Source of the DNA: an uncultured Actinomycetes bacterium
GTDB taxonomy: Bacteria; Actinomycetota; Actinomycetes; S36-B12
Reading direction: 5' to 3'
Assembly: GCA_937876275.1 (NCBI GenBank)
Contig: CALFIA010000331.1
Span: forward strand, 1 to 5,501
Length of the DNA stretch: 5,501 nt
Every line of letters starts with the position of its first letter. Position 1 is the first letter of the stretch. A program made the translations under genes and the position numbers. Below are positions 1 to 5,014 of the stretch, piece after piece. The notes beneath the pieces are model-generated. The model did no database searches. It was not told the origin of the DNA and saw nothing but the letters and a program-made list of their open reading frames with translations.

Positions 1-49
1 ATCTACACAGGCGAAGACACTCTTTCCCTACACGACGCTCTTCCGATCT
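1..49 (+). other. Illumina sequencing adapter left in the assembly
   Basis: This is a technical sequence, not genomic DNA. Bases 1-8 (ATCTACAC) are the last eight bases of the constant P5 part of Illumina dual-index adapters. Bases 9-16 (AGGCGAAG) match the i5 index I know as D505. Bases 17-49 match the 33-base TruSeq Read 1 primer site, ending in CTCTTCCGATCT. The order P5 tail, index, primer site is exactly that of a library molecule, and genomic sequence begins at base 50. Any gene model or similarity search that includes these bases will be misleading. Confidence 0.98.
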
Positions 50-281
50 GTGCGCAGGGCGCCTTGCGCAAGAGGGAATTGACGCGCACCTCGTCGGCCT
101 GAGTGGGGCCGAGGCCCAGGACCTCAGCAGCCTGCGGGTTCTTGGTGCATAGATCAACCAATGCCTTCAAGGTCGCCGTGCGAGGCCGGGTGAGCTCCGT
201 GAAGCTCAACGAGGCGAGATCGAGCTTCGGCCCTGCAGTAGGCGAGGTCTTGCCCTCGCTGGGAGGCAGCAGGATGAGCAC
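50..281 (-). CDS. yaaA: YaaA/UPF0246 (DUF328) family protein, 3' part missing at contig edge
   Basis: This is the N-terminal part of a YaaA family protein. In E. coli YaaA is a cytoplasmic protein that limits free iron and DNA damage during peroxide stress; the same role here is inferred from family only. The start shows the family signature MLILLPPSEGKT, followed by LDLASLSF, then LGLGPTQADEV at about residues 55-65 and an N..L..AP segment near 68-76. About 77 native codons remain of a family length of roughly 240, and the cut is technical: the reading frame runs on into adapter and would add the false peptide IGRASCRERV. The GTG at 281-279 is chosen because it puts the conserved motif at the N-terminus. 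No clear ribosome binding site precedes it, but a TAACGT box six bases upstream fits leaderless transcription. It diverges from the lipoprotein gene, with 40 bases between the two starts. Confidence 0.9.
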
Positions 282-287
282 GCCTGG

Positions 288-293
288 ACGTTA
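288..293 (-). promoter_or_regulatory. Candidate -10 box for leaderless yaaA transcription
   Basis: On the minus strand the hexamer TAACGT fits the actinobacterial -10 consensus TANNNT. Six bases separate it from the GTG start of yaaA, so the first base of the start codon would sit at +1, the usual arrangement of leaderless actinobacterial mRNAs. No good Shine-Dalgarno sequence precedes the GTG, which agrees with this. A -35 match is weak (TGAGCA at an 18-base spacing). The call rests on one short motif. Confidence 0.4.
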
Positions 294-321
294 CCCGAGT
301 ACCGCATGGCATGCTCACTTC

Positions 322-699
322 ATGAAGCTCGCACTCGCAGGTGTCGCCGTCGCCGCATTGGTTCTCAGCGGATGCTCGGGTTCCTCTACTCAGACCAATG
401 CCACCTGCGACTCGGAGACATTGCGCAGCACCTTCGAGATGATCCTCCACGACTCCGACATGACGCTTGCCTCTGTCGACTCCGTCGAGTGCAGCGGCGA
501 GTGGGCGGTGGTGCACGCGACGCTGACAGGTGACGGGGCAAGCGGTGCATCTGAACCGTCGATCTTCGAGCGTGTAGGTGCGGACTGGGTGCTCAAGGCA
601 CCTGAAGGAGTCTGCGGTACTTACACGGCAGGTGACGCACGGCCGAATGATGCAGTCGTGCCGGAATCTCTGTGGGAGTCCGGCTGCGCGATCGCCTAG
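322..699 (+). CDS. Small putative lipoprotein, four-cysteine mature domain
   Basis: A 125-residue predicted lipoprotein of unknown function, exported and lipid-anchored to the outer face of the membrane. The N-terminus MKLALAGVAVAALVLSGC has a short basic start, a hydrophobic core and a lipobox LSGC with lipidation at Cys18. The mature part has four cysteines (29, 57, 98, 122), enough for two disulfides, and the spaced pattern C-SGEWAV, GADWVL, C, C seen in many small actinobacterial lipoproteins that I cannot name. The ATG at 322 is chosen because it begins the signal peptide directly. It has no clear Shine-Dalgarno sequence, though CATGCT at 310-315 could be a degenerate leaderless -10 box. 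An in-frame ATG at 274 has GGGAGG at 261-266 upstream and would add 16 residues, but it would overlap yaaA. The gene converges on the photolyase gene and the stops overlap. Confidence 0.82.
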   Translation: MKLALAGVAVAALVLSGCSGSSTQTNATCDSETLRSTFEMILHDSDMTLASVDSVECSGEWAVVHATLTGDGASGASEPSIFERVGADWVLKAPEGVCGTYTAGDARPNDAVVPESLWESGCAIA

Positions 700-2195
700 A
701 TCGTGCCGGCACTCAGGCCGTTAAGAACCTCGCGGGCCCGAGTGCGTACCTCGTCGAGATCCGAGAGTCGGTCCAGGCCTGCGAACTGCTGAGCCATTCG
801 ATGATTTCCCCGAAGTGACTCGCGGTTGCGATCCAGGAAATCCCAGTAGAGAGTCGTGAGCGGGCACGCGGTATCACCTGTGCGCTTGGACGGTTCATAG
901 GCGCATCCCGAGCAGAAGCGGCCCATGCGCTTCACGTAGGCACCGCCTGCGGCGTAGGGCTTGGTCATCATCGCTCCGCCGTCGGCATGCAGGCCCATGC
1001 CAATGACGTTCGGCACCATCACCCAATCGGCTGCGTCGATGAACATTGCCTTCATCCAGTCGAGAAACTCCTGCGGCCGTACTCCGGCAATCAATGCGAG
1101 GTTGCTCAGAATCATCAGGCGCGGAATGTGATGAGCCCAGCCGCGCTCCATGACGTCGGATACGACCGATGATGCGCAGGCCATCTGCGTGCGTGCTGGA
1201 TCATTGAGAAGGGGCAGCAGCGGGCGATCGGCCTTGAGCGAATTCGCAGATCGGTAGTCATCATCGAAGAGCCAGTAGACGCCATTCACGTACTCGCGCC
1301 AGCCGATCACCTGGCGGATGAATCCCTCGGCGGAGGCAAGGGGAATTCCTCCCGCATCGAACCGATCGACCACTGCGTCGACGACTTCGCGTGCAGTGAC
1401 CAAGCCGAGATTGAGGTACGGGCTGAGGAGTGAGTGATTCACTGACCACGAGTCAGCCGGCATGGCGTCCTCGTACGGGCCGAAGCCCGCGAGTGCGGTG
1501 TCGAGGAAGTGCTCGAGCTGTCGGAGCGCACCGACCCGTGTGGTGGCCCAGGTGCCATTCGGCAGTGCGCCAGTGATCGGAAGTTCTCGCTCGACGATCG
1601 ACTTCCACACGCGCAGATCGATCTCATCAGGTTCGTGATGCAGCGGTGCGGGCCAGGGGTGTGCGCCCTTGGGCGGTGGCAGTCGGTTTTCCTTGTCGAG
1701 ATTCCAGGTGCCGCCGACTGGAGAACCGCCCTCCATCAAGATGTCGAGGCGAGTGCGCTGCCAGCGATAGAAGGTCTCCATGACCAGCGGACGACGATCG
1801 CCGGCCCAGGCGCGGAATTCCTCGCGAGAGGTCAGGAAGGTGTCATCCGGAAGCAGTTCGACTCCGCACTCACGTAACGCGCGCTGGGACGATGCAGAGC
1901 TTGGTTCAGTGCAGCGAATTCGCGCGTCGGGATGCACGCGTTGAAATGTTTCGATACCTGAGCGCATCGAGGGTGCTGCGATCGAATGGACAGTGAATCC
2001 CCGGTCACGCAGCTCTTGCACGACGTGGGCGCTAGCCGACATCAGGAGGAAGAGGCGTTGCGCGTGCCAGGTCCGCGAGCGCAGCATCTGCTCGCTTTCG
2101 ATGACCAGGATCTCTGTGGTTTCCGGCGTTGCCCCTGCCAGCGCACCATGGCTCAGGCTCAATCGGTCGTAGGGGAGGAGTACTACATCTGTCAT
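696..2195 (-). CDS. Iron-sulfur bacterial cryptochrome/photolyase (PhrB/CryB-type, (6-4) photolyase group)
   Basis: A 499-residue FAD flavoprotein of the FeS-BCP group (COG3046). Characterised members such as Agrobacterium PhrB use light to repair (6-4) photoproducts in DNA, and others act as photoreceptors. An N-terminal antenna-chromophore domain spans about 1-140, followed by FYRWQRTRLDILM and the GGTWNLDKENR motif (161-171), then the FAD-binding helical domain with LLSPYLNLGL (256-265) and QVIGWREYVNGVYW (295-308). Cysteines 340, 428, 431 and 444 have exactly the spacing of the PhrB [4Fe-4S] ligands (350, 438, 441, 454). The PhrB residues His365/His366, Trp390, Tyr424 and Tyr430 correspond to His355/His356, Trp380, Tyr414 and Tyr420. 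The expected Trp342 position appears to be Asp332. The ATG at 2195 is preferred over the GTG at 2207 because it overlaps the upstream gene's stop as ATGA. The stop overlaps that of the convergent lipoprotein gene. Confidence 0.95.
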   Translation of the reverse strand: MTDVVLLPYDRLSLSHGALAGATPETTEILVIESEQMLRSRTWHAQRLFLLMSASAHVVQELRDRGFTVHSIAAPSMRSGIETFQRVHPDARIRCTEPSSASSQRALRECGVELLPDDTFLTSREEFRAWAGDRRPLVMETFYRWQRTRLDILMEGGSPVGGTWNLDKENRLPPPKGAHPWPAPLHHEPDEIDLRVWKSIVERELPITGALPNGTWATTRVGALRQLEHFLDTALAGFGPYEDAMPADSWSVNHSLLSPYLNLGLVTAREVVDAVVDRFDAGGIPLASAEGFIRQVIGWREYVNGVYWLFDDDYRSANSLKADRPLLPLLNDPARTQMACASSVVSDVMERGWAHHIPRLMILSNLALIAGVRPQEFLDWMKAMFIDAADWVMVPNVIGMGLHADGGAMMTKPYAAGGAYVKRMGRFCSGCAYEPSKRTGDTACPLTTLYWDFLDRNRESLRGNHRMAQQFAGLDRLSDLDEVRTRAREVLNGLSAGTI

Positions 2196-2350
2196 GCGCG
2201 CCGGCACTTCTCAGAGCAGTACTTCACGGACTCCCAGTCGCGCGCCCACGACTTGCGCCATTCCATCGGGCGGCCGCAGGAAAGGCAGATCTTCGGGGCG
2301 AAGCCATTCTTCGTCCGAGCCTCGCGTGAGGAGGGGCGACGATCAGGCAC
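2192..2350 (-). CDS. DUF2256 family zinc-knuckle protein, coupled to the photolyase
   Basis: A 52-residue protein starting at GTG 2350 and ending in TGA 2194-2192. Its core KICLSCGRPMEWRKSWARDW, followed by VKYCSEKCRR, matches the DUF2256 family, whose members are short and carry CxxC and CxxxC pairs that probably bind zinc. Here the pairs are Cys22/Cys25 and Cys45/Cys49, with the conserved WRK-W-DW block between them. The rest is strongly basic. An in-frame TGA lies at 2356-2354, and no ATG precedes Met29, so the GTG is the only sensible start; its ribosome site is weak. The stop overlaps the photolyase start as ATGA, which implies one mRNA and translational coupling. As I recall, DUF2256 genes often lie beside photolyase or cryptochrome genes. 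The molecular role is not known; nucleic-acid binding or helping the partner is inference. Confidence 0.9.
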   Translation of the reverse strand: MPDRRPSSREARTKNGFAPKICLSCGRPMEWRKSWARDWESVKYCSEKCRRA

Positions 2351-2391
2351 GGTTCATACTCGCACTCATGAGGGGCAGGCGCATCCGTGAG

Positions 2392-2421
2392 TGGACCGTG
2401 AAGCCAAGGAGCGCGTACCCT
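2392..2421 (+). promoter_or_regulatory. Candidate rnpB promoter
   Basis: A possible -35 box TGGACC (2392-2397, compare TTGACA) lies 18 bases before a -10 box TACCCT (2416-2421), which fits TANNNT. The RNA is predicted to start at about 2430 from its P1 helix, eight bases after the -10 box, as expected for a housekeeping sigma factor. The only other space is the 79 bases between rnpB and the divergent DUF2256 gene, so promoters for both directions must lie in this stretch. Confidence 0.45.
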
Positions 2422-2429
2422 GCCTGACG

Positions 2430-2794
2430 GACGAGTCGGCCGGGTGATCGCGGCACGCAAGTGTCGAGGAAAGTCCGGGCTCCACAGGGCAAGGCGGTGG
2501 GTAACGCCCACCCGGGGCAACCCGCGGGACAGTGCCACAGAGAACAGACCGCCAGGAGCAATCCTGGTAAGGGTGAAACGGTGGTGTAAGAGACCACCAG
2601 CGCCATGGGTGACCATGGCGGCTCGGTAAACCCCGCCTGGAGCAAGACCAAGAGGGCCGCAAGGCCTGTGCGAACGAGCTGCTCGCTCGATGTTCGCAGG
2701 TAGGTCGCACGAGGCTGTCGGCAACGGCAGTCCTAGATGGATGATCACCATCGACTTCGGTCGATACAGAACCCGGCTTACAGGCCGGCTCGTC
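2430..2794 (+). ncRNA. rnpB: RNase P RNA, bacterial type A
   Basis: The catalytic RNA of RNase P, which cuts 5' leaders from tRNA precursors together with the RnpA protein. It lines up with E. coli M1 RNA along its length. Ends are set by P1: GACGAGTCGGCC (2430-2441) pairs with GGCCGGCTCGTC (2783-2794). P2 is GGTGATC/GATCACC (2443-2449/2743-2749). P3 is a six-pair stem with a GCAA loop (2451-2466). The conserved GAGGAAAGTCCGGGCTCC lies at 2466-2483 and its partner region ACAGAACCCGGCTTA at 2766-2780. P12 is six pairs with GCAA (2552-2567). P14 is eight pairs with a GTGA loop (2601-2620). The L15 loop GGTAAACCCC (2625-2634) binds the tRNA CCA end. P18 has a GCAA loop (2715-2730) and P19 a TTCG loop (2750-2765). 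At about 365 nt it is shorter than many actinobacterial copies because P3 and P12 are minimal. Confidence 0.97.
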
Positions 2795-2937
2795 CCCTCA
2801 TCCTGCGTCAACTGATGAAGAATGCCGAACGATGTGAGACAACGACTCTGGTCGGCGTGATGCCGTGGTTCACGATGGTGTCTCCCTGCGAGGTGGATGC
2901 AGTTCTGATGTACTGAGGCGTCAGTGGAATGAGCCCC
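2795..2937. other. Intergenic stretch after rnpB, no gene supported
   Basis: About 140 bases separate the end of RNase P RNA from the ribosome binding site of the next gene. I see no coding sequence with a recognisable family pattern, no strong hairpin followed by a T run for ending rnpB, and no convincing -35/-10 pair for the downstream gene, although its promoter must lie here unless it is read from rnpB. The only clean inverted repeat is a five-pair stem at 2856-2860/2870-2874. Confidence 0.5.
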
Positions 2938-2944
2938 GAGGAGA
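2938..2944 (+). promoter_or_regulatory. Ribosome binding site of the secreted protein gene
   Basis: GAGGAGA is a strong match to the anti-Shine-Dalgarno sequence and ends three bases before the GTG at 2948. It decides that start over the out-of-frame ATG at 2929, whose reading frame has no signal peptide. It is the clearest ribosome binding site in the window; the other genes lack one or rely on overlap. Confidence 0.75.
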
Positions 2945-2947
2945 ACT

Positions 2948-3601
2948 GTGCGAGCACTCTTTCGACCGTTGACCTTCCAGTCGCTTTCGCGCACTGTGTC
3001 GGCTGTCCTGGCGCTTCTTCTCGCCACTGTCACCTTCGTGGGGATGAGTGCTCCTGCCTCTGCAGAGCCTGCATGGGTGCAGTCGTATCAGAGGATGAGT
3101 CAGATAGAGAAGTGCATGGCCCAGCCCGGCGAGACTCCATGGCAGGAAGCGTGGGGCGCAGATGCGAGCTGGAAGCCGACCTGGGAGAAATGGGCCAATC
3201 ATGGTGCCGGGGGATGGACGTGCACACGAACCATCAATTGGGCCTCGCCGGGTAGCGTGCCACTGAATGCATTGTGCTTTCAGATCGACACAAGAGGATC
3301 GGGTATCTGGGCCGATTTCAGCGCTGATCCGTTGAACCTGTCCCTGTCCCAGGGATTTCCGGGGACGTACTTCTTGCCCGCCGGCATGCCTGCGTATGCC
3401 GATGCTGGTTGTACCGCGTTGGCGAGTCCAGGGGTGATTCCTTACGACACTCTTCGAACGTCGCCAAGTCTGTCTGGACTGCAGCTCTTCATCCTGAGGC
3501 TGGTCATTCAGACGTCAATGGCGAGTAGCAACATTCAGCCCACGCCTGGCCCTAACCCGCCGGTCGCTTGGGCGCCTCCGTATGTCTACTTCGATTTGTG
3601 A
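2948..3601 (+). CDS. Secreted tryptophan-rich hypothetical protein
   Basis: A 217-residue protein that I cannot assign to a family. It has a long Sec-type signal peptide: basic residues at Arg2, Arg6 and Arg15, a hydrophobic core AVLALLLATVTFVGM at about 19-33, and a likely cleavage after ASA at 37-39, leaving a mature chain of about 178 residues. The mature part has four cysteines (56, 92, 110, 155), which suggests disulfides outside the cell, and ten tryptophans, seven of them within residues 65-98. The C-terminal tail (about 198-212) is rich in proline. No membrane anchor, sorting signal, or catalytic motif is evident, so it is probably released or wall-associated. The GTG start follows the GAGGAGA site. 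It appears to be a single-gene unit, convergent with the histidine kinase gene and 51 bases from it. Confidence 0.85.
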   Translation: MRALFRPLTFQSLSRTVSAVLALLLATVTFVGMSAPASAEPAWVQSYQRMSQIEKCMAQPGETPWQEAWGADASWKPTWEKWANHGAGGWTCTRTINWASPGSVPLNALCFQIDTRGSGIWADFSADPLNLSLSQGFPGTYFLPAGMPAYADAGCTALASPGVIPYDTLRTSPSLSGLQLFILRLVIQTSMASSNIQPTPGPNPPVAWAPPYVYFDL

Positions 3602-3652
3602 GACGTTCGGCCGTCCGCTGAGGTGTCGGTCTGAATCCAGTGCTCCCAGCGT

Positions 3653-5014
3653 TTAGGCGGGAGAAGTGATTCGAATGCGCAGGCCGCCTGTAGGGCTCTC
3701 ATCGAGCTCGAGGTTTCCGTGGTGAGCTTCGACCACTGACGCGATGATGCTCATGCCCAAGCCGAAGCCTCCGGTGGTCGAGGAGCGCGACTCATCGAGT
3801 CGGGTGAAGCGTTCGGTCACGTTGCTGCGCTTGTCGGCCGGAATGCCCGGCCCGGAGTCGTCAACCGTGAGCGTGATCTGCGAGTCCGCGGCCGTGAGTT
3901 CGACCGCTACGGCCGAGCCCTCTGGGGTATACCGAGTGATGTTCTGAACGATATTGGCGAGTACCTGACGCCATTGATCGGCCGAGCCGTTCATGAGTGA
4001 CGGTTCGAGGTTCATCGTCACCGGTCGGCCATCACCTAGGTCGGTTAGATCGCCGAAGTACTCGCGCACGAGTGCGGTCAGGTCGAACTCATCCTGTGCC
4101 GATTGGCTACCTGAATCGATGCGTTCGAGCAGGAGAAGCTGGGTGACAAGATTCTCAAGTCGCCGGCTCTCGGACTCGATGCGATCCAGTGCACGGATCT
4201 CCATCTCGGATGCGTGCTCGCGCTGCCCTTGCAGAAGCTCGACGTAGCCACGTATCACCGTCAGGGGAGTGCGGATCTCGTGCGAGGCGTCGGACACAAA
4301 CCCTCGAAGTCGCAGCTCCGAGGCTTCGACTGCGCTCAGTGACGCCGTCAGTGACTCGATCATGGTGTTCAGTGCGTCTGACAGCACTCCGAGCTCGGTG
4401 CCCTCAGGAGCTTCGGGAACGCGCAAGTGGGTATTGCCCTGGGCAATCTCCTCGGCAGCGATGACCATCTCGTCAACGGGGCGGAAGAGCCTGCGTACGA
4501 AGAGCCAGGCGATGAGAGAGCCGAGGGCGGTGACGATGACGACGCCAATGCCGAGCAGGATTGCCAACCTCGCGAGACCGCGCTTGAGCTCGTCAATTGG
4601 GGTGCCGGCGACAACTAGGGCACGATTCGGTCCGGAGACCACGGCGACTATTCGGTACTCGGGACTAAAAGCAATGCTTGTCGGCGTATCGAGAATGGCG
4701 TCGGCCTGATCCTTGGTGAGGACCGGGAATGGAAGCGGATTCGTGCCGAAGCCTGCGGGCCGCAGAAGCTCGCTTTGCGTTTCGTCCGGCCTGATGAGAC
4801 TGATGGCATAGGGCAGGTAGACGTCATCCGGGAGCGGGCGAGGGTTTTCTTGAAGTGACTTCGTGCGCGCATCGCGTGCAGCGGCGATGAGACCACGATC
4901 GAGGGAGTCGTACTGGATGGTTCGGGTGGTGGTGAAAGCGATGATGCCCAGCAGGGCAGTGGAGATGAAGATCAGCAGGGCCGTGAGCGAGGTGATCTTG
5001 ATGCGCAGGGTCAT
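3653..5014 (-). CDS. Two-component sensor histidine kinase with HAMP domain
   Basis: A 453-residue membrane kinase of the EnvZ/OmpR-type class that phosphorylates the regulator encoded just upstream. A first membrane segment (about 7-30), an extracellular sensor region of about 115 residues without a motif I recognise, and a second membrane segment (about 148-173) are followed by HAMP (about 174-227). The dimerisation/phosphoacceptor motif is SDASHEIRTPLTVIRGY with His245. The ATP-binding part shows the N box NIVQNITRYTPEG (Asn358), G1 box DDSGPGIP (385-392), the F-box ERFTRLDESR and the G2 box GGFGLGMSI (415-423), so all catalytic boxes are present and it should be active. The start ATG overlaps the regulator's stop as ATGA, which indicates one mRNA and coupled translation. 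The signal sensed is unknown; the layout resembles many actinobacterial pairs, too general to name. Confidence 0.95.
   Translation of the reverse strand: MTLRIKITSLTALLIFISTALLGIIAFTTTRTIQYDSLDRGLIAAARDARTKSLQENPRPLPDDVYLPYAISLIRPDETQSELLRPAGFGTNPLPFPVLTKDQADAILDTPTSIAFSPEYRIVAVVSGPNRALVVAGTPIDELKRGLARLAILLGIGVVIVTALGSLIAWLFVRRLFRPVDEMVIAAEEIAQGNTHLRVPEAPEGTELGVLSDALNTMIESLTASLSAVEASELRLRGFVSDASHEIRTPLTVIRGYVELLQGQREHASEMEIRALDRIESESRRLENLVTQLLLLERIDSGSQSAQDEFDLTALVREYFGDLTDLGDGRPVTMNLEPSLMNGSADQWRQVLANIVQNITRYTPEGSAVAVELTAADSQITLTVDDSGPGIPADKRSNVTERFTRLDESRSSTTGGFGLGMSIIASVVEAHHGNLELDESPTGGLRIRITSPA

Noticed and set aside
103..321. Upstream extension of the lipoprotein frame to 103
   Set aside because: This part is antisense to yaaA, and a 73-residue leader before a lipoprotein signal peptide is not credible.
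1509..1877. Plus-strand frame of 122 codons inside the photolyase gene
   Set aside because: Shadow of the well-conserved photolyase coding frame; no recognisable motif.
1986..2427. Plus-strand frames over the photolyase start and the DUF2256 gene
   Set aside because: Opposite to two genes with clear family motifs; low-complexity translations rich in Arg and Ser.
2552..2765. Hairpins with GCAA, GTGA and TTCG loops as separate regulatory elements or repeats
   Set aside because: All are explained as P12, P14, P18 and P19 of RNase P RNA.
2856..2874. Five-pair inverted repeat CGTGA/TCACG after rnpB as a terminator
   Set aside because: Short stem with a nine-base loop, no T run after it and more than 60 bases from the RNA end.
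2224..3033. Minus-strand frame of 269 codons, with two shorter overlapping frames at 2343-2651 and 2366-2710
   Set aside because: It runs antisense through the entire RNase P RNA, and its composition follows the RNA helices; no family motif or ribosome site.
3602..3651. Possible bidirectional terminator between the convergent secreted protein and kinase genes
   Set aside because: Only a four-pair stem (3602-3615) and a five-pair stem with a 25-base loop (3617-3651) are seen, without T tracts; too weak to call.
4269..4709. Plus-strand frame of 146 codons antisense to the histidine kinase
   Set aside because: Ser/Arg-rich shadow translation of the kinase gene with no support of its own.
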